NCBI GenBank assembly: GCA_934098395.1 | Contig: CAKOOM010000001.1 | Coordinates: 422,386 to 486,385, forward strand | DNA length: 64,000 nucleotides | Reading direction: 5' to 3' | From: an uncultured Bacilli bacterium | GTDB taxonomy: Bacteria; Bacillota_I; Bacilli_A; RF39; UBA660 | Shown: one piece after another, positions 25,926-35,596 of the stretch | Numbering within the stretch: position 1 is the first letter of the stretch | Layout: each line of letters begins with the position of its first letter | Made by a program: the position numbers and the translations under genes | The notes under the pieces: generated by a model | Databases searched by the model: none | Told to the model about the DNA's origin: nothing | The model's input: only the letters and a program-made list of their open reading frames with translations

Positions 25926-27701
25926 ATGAATGAGATAGATGAATTATTAAATACGGCTCCGCATAGTCCGGGATGTTATTTAATGAAAGATAAGAATGGT
26001 TGTGTTATTTATGTTGGTAAAAGTAAGAATTTAAAGAATAGACTTAGTTCTTATTTTAAACAAAGTCATAGTGGTAAGACAATGATGCTTGTTAGAGATA
26101 TAGTTACTTTTGAATATATTTTAACTAATTCAGAAGTGGAATCTTTGTTACTTGAACTTAATTTAATAAAGAAGTATACCCCTAAATATAATATTTTATA
26201 TAAAGATGATAAGAGTTATCCATATATAGAGCTTACTAATGATAAGGTACCTCGTTTGTTAATAGTAAGAAACCCAAATATTAAGAGAAGTGGTAATAGA
26301 AAATTATTTGGTCCGTATCCGAATGTTACGGCAGCAAAGAGAGTAGTAGAAATTCTTAATAGATTATATCCCCTTAGAAAATGTCATACGATGGGAAAAA
26401 AGGAATGTTTGTATTATCATATTGGGGAATGCTTAGGATATTGTATTAAAGAGATAGATAAAGATATGATAGATAATATGAGAGATGAGATAATAGCATT
26501 TTTTAATGGAAATAGTCAAATAGTTATATCTAAACTAGAGAAAAAAATGCAAGAAACGGCTGAGAAGTTACAATTTGAGAAGGCAATTGAATATAAAGAA
26601 TATTTATCATATATTAATATTACTTTAGAGAAACAGAAGGTAATATTAGATGATAATTATGATAGAGATGTTATTGGTTATTATGAGGAAGATAATTATT
26701 TATCAATTAATATTTTATTTATTAGAGGGGGAAAATTACTTGATAAGAAGAGTAATATCTTTCCAATGATAAATGATACGAGGGAAGAGGTTCTTAGTTA
26801 TATATCTAATTTTTATGATAAGCATACGACTAGGGTTAAGGAAGTATTGGTACCAGATATGGACATTAATTTAGTACTTGAAGAGAGTTTTTCTCTTAAG
26901 TTTATTACACCACAAAGAGGAGTTAAGAGAGAGATATTGAAATTAGCTATGGATAATGCAAAGAATTATTATAATGAGCAGATATCTATGATAAAGAAGG
27001 ATGATGAAAAGATTAATAATAGTTTGAATCTTCTTAGTGAATTACTTTTAATAGATAAGTGTAATCATATTGAGATATTTGATAATTCGAATATTTTTGG
27101 TAGTTTTAATGTTTCTGGAATGGTAGTATTTATTGATGGTAAGAAACAGGTTAATATGTATCGTAAGTTTAAGATATCTAATGATAAGAATGATGATTAT
27201 GGTACGATGAGAGAAGTAATTTATAGGAGATATTTTAGGGTACTTAAGGACAATCTTGAGAGACCAGATTTAATTATTGTAGATGGTGGTGTGGGACAGA
27301 TAAATGTAGCTAGAGAAGTAATTAAAGAACTTGGTCTTGATATAGCAGTAGCTGGTTTAAAGAAGGATGATAAGCATAGTACGAATGTACTTTTAGGAAG
27401 GGAACCACTTGAAGAGATAGTGTTAAAAAAAGATAGTGATTTATTTTATTTACTTACAAGAATGCAAGATGAGGTTCATAGATATACGATTAGTTATCAT
27501 AAGGATATTCGTAGTAAGGGAGCTTTAGCATCAATACTTGATAATATTCCTGGTATTGGGGATGTTAGAAAGAAAAAAATACTTAAGAAGTATCATACGA
27601 TAGATAAGATGAAGAATGCTAGTATAGAAGAATTAGGAGAAATTATGCCTGAAGATGTAGCAAAGGAATTTCATGAATATTTAGAAAAAATAGATAAATA
27701 A
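25926..27701 (+). CDS. uvrC: Excinuclease ABC subunit C
   Basis: UvrC makes both incisions in nucleotide excision repair with UvrAB. The 591-residue protein has the GIY-YIG domain (YLMKDKNGCVIYVGKSKNLKNR, residues 18-40), a Cys cluster (CHTMGKKECLYYHIGECLGYC in pieces near 155-175) and a UVR motif (EKLQFEKAIEYKEYL). The C-terminal nuclease domain (IEIFDNSNIFGSFNVSGMVV, IVDGGVGQINVA) and a helix-hairpin-helix (IPGIGDVRKKKILKKY) follow. It starts after GGGAGGTGTTTT; a TATAAT at 25891-25896 with TTGTGA 16 bases upstream is the likely promoter. uvrA and uvrB are not in the window. Confidence 0.97.
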   Translation: MNEIDELLNTAPHSPGCYLMKDKNGCVIYVGKSKNLKNRLSSYFKQSHSGKTMMLVRDIVTFEYILTNSEVESLLLELNLIKKYTPKYNILYKDDKSYPYIELTNDKVPRLLIVRNPNIKRSGNRKLFGPYPNVTAAKRVVEILNRLYPLRKCHTMGKKECLYYHIGECLGYCIKEIDKDMIDNMRDEIIAFFNGNSQIVISKLEKKMQETAEKLQFEKAIEYKEYLSYINITLEKQKVILDDNYDRDVIGYYEEDNYLSINILFIRGGKLLDKKSNIFPMINDTREEVLSYISNFYDKHTTRVKEVLVPDMDINLVLEESFSLKFITPQRGVKREILKLAMDNAKNYYNEQISMIKKDDEKINNSLNLLSELLLIDKCNHIEIFDNSNIFGSFNVSGMVVFIDGKKQVNMYRKFKISNDKNDDYGTMREVIYRRYFRVLKDNLERPDLIIVDGGVGQINVAREVIKELGLDIAVAGLKKDDKHSTNVLLGREPLEEIVLKKDSDLFYLLTRMQDEVHRYTISYHKDIRSKGALASILDNIPGIGDVRKKKILKKYHTIDKMKNASIEELGEIMPEDVAKEFHEYLEKIDK

Positions 27702-27759
27702 TATTTTATAAATTAGTTATTTATAGTATAATATTAATGAATAGATAGGGTGATATATA

Positions 27760-28620
27760 ATGAAGGGAAAAATACTAAAGATATCTAGTAATGATTTATA
27801 TGGAAATACAGATGATAGATTAGTAGCGGTATATGCTTGTTTTACTCAGAAAAAATATATGAATAAGTATATTATATTTTCTATATATGGGGAAAATGAT
27901 AAGAATAAGTTATACTATGGATCTATTCACTTAAAGACTAATTCTTTAGTAGTTTTTTCGGTTAGAGATGAAGAATTAAATTATATTAAGCCTTTTATTG
28001 ATGAATATATGAATGGTAGTATAAATGAAATGGAGTATGAGTTAATAGATCTTGATAAAATTGAGAAGATAGAGTTAATTTCATATAATTCACTTGATTT
28101 TGATAAATTAGCTTATTTAGAAGAAAAATATATTCCTAAAGTTCAAAATAATGATAAGGAAAATGGTAAAAAGAATAAGGGTATGGGAACAATATTTTTA
28201 TATATTTTGTTATTTATTTTAATAATACTACTTATGGGAATTAGTTATTTACATTTTTTTCCAGAAGATTTTCAGGTTGAATTAAAGACTTTAAGATGTA
28301 CGAATACATTACATAATTCTAGATTAGAGATGGATTATCAGATAGATAAAAATATTGATTTTGATAAGGATGATAAATTTAAACATATAAATGTTATAGA
28401 AAGATATAATTTTATGGATCAAGATCAATATTTAGAATTTAAAAATAATATAGATAAGGATGATTATTTTAAGATAGATGGTAGTTATAAATATAATGAT
28501 GATGATAATCAATTTGTAGTTATGTATAAAGAAAATAGTATAATGGAAGATTATAATGAAATATTAGAATATTTAAAAGGGGAAGGTTATGAGTGTGTAG
28601 AAGGGACTATATATGAATAA
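27760..28620 (+). CDS. Conserved-looking membrane protein of unknown function
   Basis: This 286-residue protein has a soluble N-terminal part (about 1-140, with SLVVFSVRDEELNYIKPFI), one membrane span (about 146-168; GTIFLYILLFILIILLMGISY) and an acidic C-terminal domain rich in Asp, Tyr and Lys with two Cys residues. I recognise no family. Its last eight bases overlap the start of holA, so the two are translationally coupled, which hints at a conserved neighbourhood rather than shared function. It starts after GGTGATATATA. Confidence 0.5.
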   Translation: MKGKILKISSNDLYGNTDDRLVAVYACFTQKKYMNKYIIFSIYGENDKNKLYYGSIHLKTNSLVVFSVRDEELNYIKPFIDEYMNGSINEMEYELIDLDKIEKIELISYNSLDFDKLAYLEEKYIPKVQNNDKENGKKNKGMGTIFLYILLFILIILLMGISYLHFFPEDFQVELKTLRCTNTLHNSRLEMDYQIDKNIDFDKDDKFKHINVIERYNFMDQDQYLEFKNNIDKDDYFKIDGSYKYNDDDNQFVVMYKENSIMEDYNEILEYLKGEGYECVEGTIYE

Positions 28621-29554
28621 TTTATATTTAATTATAGGGGAAGATGAAAAAATAGTTAATTTTAATTTATATAATATATTAGATAAAATTGATTATGTTG
28701 ATGATAATAAGATTATATATGATCATAGTGTAGATAGTTTAACTAGTGTAATAGATGAAGCTTCGATGATGAGTTTAAATGGGCTTTTAAAAGTTATTAT
28801 TTTTAATAATTTTGATTTGAGTAAGGTAGACAGTAATGAAATAGATTATTTATCTAGATATATTAATAGTAAAAACAAAGATGCTTATATTATACTTGTT
28901 GCTAAAAAAATTGATGGTAGAAAGAAAGAATATAAGATATTTAAAGATAATTTTAATATTATAAATACAGTAGTAGATAATGATAATAAGAGTAAGATAC
29001 GTGATTATATAGATAATTATATAAAGAGTAAGAGATATAAAATAGATAGTGTTAATTTAGATTATTTGGTTAGTAAACTTGGAATAGATATTAATAATAT
29101 TAATTTAGAATGTGATAAGTTAATGTTATATAAAAATGATGATAAATATATAGATAGACAAACAATAGATTTATTAATATCTGATAATATAGATAATATT
29201 ATATATGAGTTTACTAATGCAATAATAGAAAAAGATAATGATAAGATAGTTAAGATGTATAATGATTTTAAGACAATGAATATTGGTTATGATTATCTTT
29301 TAGTATCAATTGCGAATTATTTTAGGCAATTACTTATTATTAAGATGTTATATAATGATGGTAAGAGTAATATAGAGATATCTAAGGTAATAGGAAAAAA
29401 AGAGTTTTATATAAAAAAAACATTAGAGAGATTATATAATTATACGGAAGATGATTTAAAGAGTAAGATTAGTCAATTAGGAAAGATAGATATAGATTTT
29501 AAGAGTGGTAATAGCAAAATAGACATGCTTTTATTATTTTTAGTAAAGAGTTAA
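28613..29554 (+). CDS. holA: DNA polymerase III delta subunit
   Basis: HolA opens the beta clamp in the clamp-loader complex. The 313-residue length and layout match: an N-terminal domain with LYLIIGEDEKIVNFNLYNIL, a central part with RDYIDNYIKSKRYKIDSVNL and LVSKLGIDINNINLECDKL, and the C-terminal collar with FTNAIIEKDND, YDYLLVSIANYFRQLLIIKML and KKEFYIKKTLERL. The sequence is diverged, as is usual for this family. The start overlaps the upstream membrane gene. The rpsT gene that often follows holA is absent; a terminator follows at once. Confidence 0.88.
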   Translation: MNNLYLIIGEDEKIVNFNLYNILDKIDYVDDNKIIYDHSVDSLTSVIDEASMMSLNGLLKVIIFNNFDLSKVDSNEIDYLSRYINSKNKDAYIILVAKKIDGRKKEYKIFKDNFNIINTVVDNDNKSKIRDYIDNYIKSKRYKIDSVNLDYLVSKLGIDINNINLECDKLMLYKNDDKYIDRQTIDLLISDNIDNIIYEFTNAIIEKDNDKIVKMYNDFKTMNIGYDYLLVSIANYFRQLLIIKMLYNDGKSNIEISKVIGKKEFYIKKTLERLYNYTEDDLKSKISQLGKIDIDFKSGNSKIDMLLLFLVKS

Positions 29555-29573
29555 TTTTATTTAACTCTTTTAT
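29545..29573 (+). terminator. Terminator of holA
   Basis: AAAGAGTTAA and TTAACTCTTT form a perfect ten-pair stem with a six-base loop, followed by TATT. The holA stop codon lies in the stem. Confidence 0.85.
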
Positions 29574-29601
29574 TGTAATATAAATATAAATATGTTAAAA
29601 T
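29573..29601 (+). promoter_or_regulatory. Promoter of the first giant prepilin-like gene
   Basis: TTGTAA (29573-29578) and TAAAAT (29596-29601) are 17 bases apart. The block from 29568 to the start codon closely matches the one at 32802 before the paralogous gene. Confidence 0.6.
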
Positions 29602-29618
29602 TATGGTAGGGTGATATG

Positions 29619-32366
29619 ATGAGAAAGTTAAATAGTAGAGGATTTACGTTAACTGAGTTATTAGCTACTTTAGCAGTATTATCATTAGTTAGTACAATAG
29701 TGATATATGTAGCGATTAATGTTGTTAATTCTGCTAAGGATAAGAGTTATTTAGTAACAAGTAACAATGTAGAAAAGGCTGCAGTTAGCTATTTGGAAGA
29801 AAATAATGATAAGATTCATTTTGTTAAATATGATGATAATATTGAATATCAATGCGTAACTGTCCAAAATTTAATAGATACGAATTATTTTGATAAAGAT
29901 GTATTGAATTCGAAGATAAGTAAAGATAAGACTATAAGTGATAGTGATTATATTTATATTGAAAGAGATAAAGGAAGTAAGGCTATTAAAAATAGTAAAT
30001 TAGTTACTGATAGTGATAGTGATAGTGAATATAGTACAATATGTGGTAATTATAATTCTAGATTGGATGGAGATATAGAATTTAAGATACCTGGAGGATA
30101 TGCAAAAGAAAAGGATGTATTAATTAGGTATTGTTTATACAATGTTACTAATTATAAAGAAATTAAATATTTATATAATTATGTACCTAGTGATAAAAGT
30201 AGTTTTATTAAAGAATATGATGAAGATAATTGCTTTGTTAAAAATATTAAAATACTTGATAATGGTGAATTAACGGCAGAGGTTAAGGATACGGATATTA
30301 AGAAGAGTACTTCAATAACTGGTATTGATAATACGGCACCAGTTATTAAGATAGAACCAAATGGGGATAATACTTATACGAAGAATAAGACGATAAATAT
30401 TAATATAAGTGATGATTTAAGTGGAATAAGTAGTGATAGTACAATAAAATATGGATTTAGTAAATCTAAGAGTGAAGAACCTGGTAGTTATAAAGAGGTT
30501 AATGTAAGTACTGGTAATGTAAAGGTTATAGAGAGTAGTTTAACTGGAGAGTATTACTTATGGGTTAAACCTAGTGTTAAAGATAATATAGGAAATGAGA
30601 ATAATGGTACGTTAGTAAGTAATGTATATAAATTTGATAATACAGCACCAAGTATACCTACATATATAGCTAAATATAGAGATGGTAGTGGTAGTTATAC
30701 ATCTGGAAGTAATGCAAATAAAGAGGTAGTAACTGAGATATCTACGACTGAAGCTGATAGTGGAATAGAAGGAATATATTATTCGAAAGATAAGAATAGT
30801 AAGACTAAATTTAACTTTGGAGTATCAGCGTTAGCACAAAATGGTAGTACATGGAGTGGTACAGAATCATGGGATTTTAAAAACGGAAGAAATGATAGTT
30901 ATTACTTTATGGCATGTGATAAGGCTGGAAACTGTTCTGATTGGTCTAGTATATTTAATATAAAATATTTAACTTCAGTATATATAAAATATAATGCTAA
31001 TGGTGGCAGTATGGCAAGTAGTCATGGAAGTGAATATGAGGTAAATTCAGATGGAATGATTACTAAGAATGGTAGTATATTAACAACAAAAATTAATTAT
31101 CAGGGAAAATTAGGTAGTAATGGTTTGTATAATACTAAGAATTCAAATGCAGTTAATTTAACTAATGGAAGTTATTCAATATTTAGTGGTCGTGAGTGGT
31201 GTACTATTTCAAATGGTAGTGGAAAATGTTATGATGAGGATGCTCAGTATAGTGCGAGTGATTTTTGTGATATATCAAGTAATGATTGTGAAGTAACTTT
31301 ATATGCGAACTGGTTAAGTTATTATTGCTCATATACGAGAAGGAGCTATCCGACTAGATCAGAGGCGGTTAGAGCATGTACAGTGACATCAATTAAGAAT
31401 GTGGAAACTACAACAACGACTACATATAGTTGTCCAGCTGGATATACGTGTAGTGGAGGAACATGTACAAGTACAAGTACTTGTCAAAAGACGGTAGATG
31501 GAACGATTACAACAAAATATTATTGTTCTCATAATGGTAAATACCAAGATAGTTCTACATGTAGTTATATGAGTGGTGGTTATTATGATGATCATTATGA
31601 TTTAAATTGTGTTAATGGGTCTAACTGTACTTCCAGTTGCCCTAGTGGTAGTACATTGAAGAACGGAAAATGTTATAAATATGATAAAACTTCTTGTGGA
31701 TCAGGATGGAGTGCGACAGCAAATGGATATTGTGCTTATACATGCGGTTATTCACATGGTTTGCAATATTCTCACTGTACTGTTAATTATAAAACTTGTC
31801 AAAGTAATCCGGCTAACTATTCTTGTACTTCTACTTGTGGAAGTGGTGATGACAGTAATTGTAAATCTGGATTTTATATTAGCGGTAGTAGTCCACATGC
31901 AAATTGTAAAACAGATTGGAAATATTATACTTGTTCTAAGAATGCAACAAAGAGTTGTAATAAAGTATATAAAGCAGGTAGTAAGAGCGATACGAAGACT
32001 TATGGTAGTTGTGCTTCTGGGTATACAGCATCTAGAGGAACTGGTTGTACTACGAAAATTACTAAAGATGGTAAAGAGTATTGTGATACTAGAACATATT
32101 GGAATGGTAGAAGTTGTACGTCTTCTTACTCTGGAGGTTCTACGAATAGAGTGGATATGAAATGTACTAAAACTGGAGAATTAAGATATTACTGTAGTCT
32201 TACAGGTAAATATACGACTTCTAAACCATCTTGTACAAATACAGAAAAAGGAAATTTGATTAGTACAACAACTACATCTTATTCTTGTCCGACAGGATAT
32301 GATTCTACAGGTAATTTGAATCAAAATAGTGTATGTACTAAAACTGTTGTTTATAATGTGTATTAA
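29619..32366 (+). CDS. Giant prepilin-like cysteine-rich surface protein (copy 1)
   Basis: The 915-residue protein opens with a type IV prepilin signature: MRKLNSRG, then FTLTELLATLAVLSLV with Glu at position 5 after the cleavage site, then the long hydrophobic helix. A pilin-like head (to about 240) is followed by Ig-like domains (IDNTAPVIKIEPNGDNTYTK, FDNTAPSIPTYIAKYRDGS) and an InlB/Flg_new-like repeat (YIKYNANGGSMASSHG). The tail of about 350 residues is extremely rich in Cys, Gly, Ser and Thr (YSCPAGYTCSGGTCTSTSTC). Ordinary pilins are 120-200 residues. I chose ATG 29619 by alignment with the paralogue at 32853. Surface display on a pilus-like structure is inference; no pilus assembly genes are in the window. 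Confidence 0.8.
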   Translation: MRKLNSRGFTLTELLATLAVLSLVSTIVIYVAINVVNSAKDKSYLVTSNNVEKAAVSYLEENNDKIHFVKYDDNIEYQCVTVQNLIDTNYFDKDVLNSKISKDKTISDSDYIYIERDKGSKAIKNSKLVTDSDSDSEYSTICGNYNSRLDGDIEFKIPGGYAKEKDVLIRYCLYNVTNYKEIKYLYNYVPSDKSSFIKEYDEDNCFVKNIKILDNGELTAEVKDTDIKKSTSITGIDNTAPVIKIEPNGDNTYTKNKTININISDDLSGISSDSTIKYGFSKSKSEEPGSYKEVNVSTGNVKVIESSLTGEYYLWVKPSVKDNIGNENNGTLVSNVYKFDNTAPSIPTYIAKYRDGSGSYTSGSNANKEVVTEISTTEADSGIEGIYYSKDKNSKTKFNFGVSALAQNGSTWSGTESWDFKNGRNDSYYFMACDKAGNCSDWSSIFNIKYLTSVYIKYNANGGSMASSHGSEYEVNSDGMITKNGSILTTKINYQGKLGSNGLYNTKNSNAVNLTNGSYSIFSGREWCTISNGSGKCYDEDAQYSASDFCDISSNDCEVTLYANWLSYYCSYTRRSYPTRSEAVRACTVTSIKNVETTTTTTYSCPAGYTCSGGTCTSTSTCQKTVDGTITTKYYCSHNGKYQDSSTCSYMSGGYYDDHYDLNCVNGSNCTSSCPSGSTLKNGKCYKYDKTSCGSGWSATANGYCAYTCGYSHGLQYSHCTVNYKTCQSNPANYSCTSTCGSGDDSNCKSGFYISGSSPHANCKTDWKYYTCSKNATKSCNKVYKAGSKSDTKTYGSCASGYTASRGTGCTTKITKDGKEYCDTRTYWNGRSCTSSYSGGSTNRVDMKCTKTGELRYYCSLTGKYTTSKPSCTNTEKGNLISTTTTSYSCPTGYDSTGNLNQNSVCTKTVVYNVY

Positions 32367-32375
32367 GGAGGCAAT

Positions 32376-32789
32376 ATGAAGAAAATATTATTATGTTTAA
32401 TGTTTGTTTTACTGCTAAGTGGATGTGGTAAAGATGTTAATACCAATAATGAAAAAGTGTTGGAAGATAAAAAAGATATTAATATAACGCAAAAGGAAGA
32501 TACTGTTGGTGATACGGGACTTAATGTTAGAATAGATAGTTTTTATTATAAAGATAATAGTTCTACGGTTAATTTAATTGTTAAAAATAATAATGATTAT
32601 GATGTATATATTGGTGAGTATAGCGTAATGGTTTATGATAAAGACAATAAATTACTTGGAGTATATACATTAAATATGAATACGACTATTAAGAGTGGTG
32701 AAGAGACTAATCAAATGTTTAGTGCTAATGAAGATTATAGTAATGCTTCAAAGTTTGTATATGTGTTTGATGATACGAAGAGAATGTAA
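32376..32789 (+). CDS. Lipoprotein with FxLYD-like domain
   Basis: The 137-residue product has a lipoprotein signal peptide with lipobox LLSGC (Cys at about 20), a charged linker and a beta-sandwich like FxLYD/DUF4352 domains (NLIVKNNNDYDVYIGEYSVMVYDKDNKLLG in pieces). It lies ten bases after the first giant prepilin-like gene with its own ribosome binding site (AAGGAGG), so it is probably co-transcribed. A related domain occurs at 16652. It may be an accessory at the membrane face of the surface structure; this is inference. Confidence 0.7.
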   Translation: MKKILLCLMFVLLLSGCGKDVNTNNEKVLEDKKDINITQKEDTVGDTGLNVRIDSFYYKDNSSTVNLIVKNNNDYDVYIGEYSVMVYDKDNKLLGVYTLNMNTTIKSGEETNQMFSANEDYSNASKFVYVFDDTKRM

Positions 32790-32806
32790 AAGTACATTCT
32801 CTTTTA
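32778..32806 (+). terminator. Terminator after the lipoprotein gene
   Basis: AGAGAATGTA and TACATTCTCT form a ten-pair stem with a four-base loop and trailing T. The stop codon is inside the stem and the next promoter starts in the T-run. Confidence 0.85.
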
Positions 32807-32835
32807 TTGTAATATAAAAATAAATATGGTAAAAT
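32807..32835 (+). promoter_or_regulatory. Promoter of the second giant prepilin-like gene
   Basis: TTGTAA (32807-32812) and TAAAAT (32830-32835) are 17 bases apart. The whole leader closely resembles that of the first copy, pointing to duplication and common control. Confidence 0.6.
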
Positions 32836-32852
32836 TATGATGTGGTGATGCG

Positions 32853-35483
32853 ATGAAAAAGTTAGATAATAGAGGTTTTACTTTGGTAGAATTATTAGCT
32901 ACTTTGGCAGTGTTATCATTAGTTAGTACAATAGTAATATATGTAGCAATTAATGTTGTTAATTCTGCTAAAGATAAGAGTTATCTAGTAACAATTAATG
33001 ATGTAGAGGATGCAGCAGTTAGTTATTTAAGGGAGAATAGTGATAAGGTTCGCTTTGTTAAATACGATGATGATATTGAATATCAATGTATAACTGTTCA
33101 AAATTTAATAGACACGAATTATTTTGATAAAGATGTATTGAATTCGAAGATAAGCAAAGATAAGACTATACGTAGCAATAATTATATTTATATCGAAAGA
33201 GATAGTAACAATAAGACTGTTACTAATAGTAAGTTGATTGCTGATAGTAATAGTGACTATAATACTTTATGTGGAAAAGCTAGTTTGGATGGAAATATAG
33301 AATTTATGATAAGTCCTAATGGTTTTGCACGTGAGAAAAATGTAGATATAAAATATTGTTTATATAACGTATCTGATTATAAAAATGTAGAATATTTTTC
33401 TCAATACAATGATTTAATATATAACGATGGGAATAGTGACAATACTTTTAGTGATAACTGTTTAATTAGAAAAGTTACAGTAAATGAAAATGGAGATATG
33501 ATTGCTAAGATATTGAAAAGGAATACTGATGGCAATAAGGAAGAGGTAAAGTCAGCTATTGCTAAGGTTAGTAGTATTGATAATACAGCACCAGTTATTA
33601 AGATAGAACCTAATGGGGATAATACTTATACGAAGAGTAAGACAATAAATATTAATATAAGTGATGATTTAAGTGGAGTAAGTAGTGATAGCACAATAAA
33701 ATATGGATTTAGTAAGTCTAAAAATGAAGAACCTGGTAGTTATAAGGAAGTTAAAGTTAATGGTGATATAAAAATTATAGAGAGTAGTTTAACCGGAGAG
33801 TATTATTTATGGATTAAACCTAATGTTAAAGATAATGCAGGGAATGTGAATAATGATACATTGATAAGTGATGTATATAAATTTGATAAGACAGCACCAA
33901 GTATACCTACATATATAGCTAAGTATAGAGATGGTAGTGGTAGATATACATCTGGAAGTACTGCAAATAAAGAAGTAGTGACAGAGATATCTGCGACTGA
34001 TCCGGACAGTGGGGTAGAAGGAATATATTATTCGAAAGATAAAATTAATAAAACTAAATTTAACTTTGGAGTGTCAGCATTAACACAAAATGGTAGTACA
34101 TGGAGTGGTACAGAATCATGGGATTTTCGTGATGGAAGAAATGATGGTTATTATTTTATGGCATGTGATAAGGTTGGAAACTGTTCTGACTGGTCTAGTA
34201 TATTTAATATAAAATATAAGACAAATAAGGTATATATAAAATATCACTCTAATGGTGGCAGTATGAGTAATAACAATAGTAATTATACGATTAATTCAAC
34301 TAGTAAGTTAATTGAGTATAATGGTAATAGTAAATTTCATAGTGTAAGTTACGGAAATAGTTTAGGTAGCAATGGCTTATATGATGCAAATAATTTAAAG
34401 TATATTAATTTGATTAGAACTGGATATTCAGTAGTATCGGGTAAAGAATGGTATATTAAGAGTGATGGAAGTGAAAAGTATTACAATCAAACAAAACAAT
34501 ATAAAGCGAATGATTTTTGTGATGCATCAAATAACGACTGTGAAGTAACATTATATGCAAATTGGAAAATTAATAAATTGTATATAAGATATCATGCAAA
34601 CGGTGGTAGTATGGCAACAAATCATGGAGTTAATTATAGTATAAGTAATGATGTAGTTGTTTATAAAAATACAAGTGGTAATTATGAGACTAGATTTCAT
34701 AGTGTAAAATATGGTGAAAAGATAGATTTTTATAATACGAATAATTCGAGTTATATTAATTTAGTTAGAACTGGATATTCAATAGTATCAGGTAGCGAGT
34801 GGTGTACTAAAAATGATGGAAGTGGTACTTGCTATAATCAAGTTAGTGAATATTTGGCAACATATATATGTAGTTCACTAAAAACCGGTAATTGTACGAT
34901 TGATTTATATGCAAATTGGAAGAAAAAAAATACATGTCCGAGTGGATATGTTGAATCATCTACTAAGTATGATTGTGAAAAAGTAACAAATCCAACAAAA
35001 AAATATACGAAGACTACAACAAAATGTGCTAGTACTGGTAAATATAAATGTAGCACGAGTCCAACTATATCGGATAAACATACTTTTAAATGTTCTTGTC
35101 CAGATGGTACTGATCTTCGTGGTTATTATGGAAATAACGCTAACTGTACGCCAAGTGCATCTGGTCAAAGAGGAAGATATGCAATATGTAGATATTATGA
35201 ATGTCCAGAAGGGTACACAAAGTCAGGTAGTAAAACTAGTGCGACATGCTATAAAGCTGGACAAACTTCATGTCCGAGCGGATATACAAAAACTAAAGAA
35301 TATAAATTTAAAGATTCAACATCTACTGTAAGTAGTTGTACTAAGGGAAGTTCATTTACTTGTAATAGTAGTAATTCTGGTAAATCATATGTATCAAACT
35401 GTAAGGTTATAAGTACAACATGTTTGGATGGTAATTATGATTCAAGATATGATAAGTGTTATGCATATGCTAGTTATGAATAA
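32853..35483 (+). CDS. Giant prepilin-like cysteine-rich surface protein (copy 2)
   Basis: This 876-residue paralogue of the gene at 29619 has the prepilin start MKKLDNRG followed by FTLVELLATLAVLSLV, a closely similar head and Ig-like region (both contain APVIKIEPNGDNTYTK and SIPTYIAKYRDGSG). It then has two InlB/Flg_new-like repeats (YIKYHSNGGSMSNNN and YIRYHANGGSMATNHG) where copy 1 has one. The Cys-rich tail is shorter and different (CPSGYVESSTKYDC, CSCPDGTDLRGYYG). The conserved N-terminal half and diverged tail suggest tips specialised for different targets. A prepilin peptidase would be needed and is not in the window. Confidence 0.8.
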   Translation: MKKLDNRGFTLVELLATLAVLSLVSTIVIYVAINVVNSAKDKSYLVTINDVEDAAVSYLRENSDKVRFVKYDDDIEYQCITVQNLIDTNYFDKDVLNSKISKDKTIRSNNYIYIERDSNNKTVTNSKLIADSNSDYNTLCGKASLDGNIEFMISPNGFAREKNVDIKYCLYNVSDYKNVEYFSQYNDLIYNDGNSDNTFSDNCLIRKVTVNENGDMIAKILKRNTDGNKEEVKSAIAKVSSIDNTAPVIKIEPNGDNTYTKSKTININISDDLSGVSSDSTIKYGFSKSKNEEPGSYKEVKVNGDIKIIESSLTGEYYLWIKPNVKDNAGNVNNDTLISDVYKFDKTAPSIPTYIAKYRDGSGRYTSGSTANKEVVTEISATDPDSGVEGIYYSKDKINKTKFNFGVSALTQNGSTWSGTESWDFRDGRNDGYYFMACDKVGNCSDWSSIFNIKYKTNKVYIKYHSNGGSMSNNNSNYTINSTSKLIEYNGNSKFHSVSYGNSLGSNGLYDANNLKYINLIRTGYSVVSGKEWYIKSDGSEKYYNQTKQYKANDFCDASNNDCEVTLYANWKINKLYIRYHANGGSMATNHGVNYSISNDVVVYKNTSGNYETRFHSVKYGEKIDFYNTNNSSYINLVRTGYSIVSGSEWCTKNDGSGTCYNQVSEYLATYICSSLKTGNCTIDLYANWKKKNTCPSGYVESSTKYDCEKVTNPTKKYTKTTTKCASTGKYKCSTSPTISDKHTFKCSCPDGTDLRGYYGNNANCTPSASGQRGRYAICRYYECPEGYTKSGSKTSATCYKAGQTSCPSGYTKTKEYKFKDSTSTVSSCTKGSSFTCNSSNSGKSYVSNCKVISTTCLDGNYDSRYDKCYAYASYE

Positions 35484-35596
35484 CAAATATATATAAATGT
35501 TAATATTAGTTGACAAAATTCCAATTTAAGTTGCTAGACAAAGATTAAAAAAATTATTAAAATATTAACTAATTTAAAAAAGGAGAAATTGTTTTT

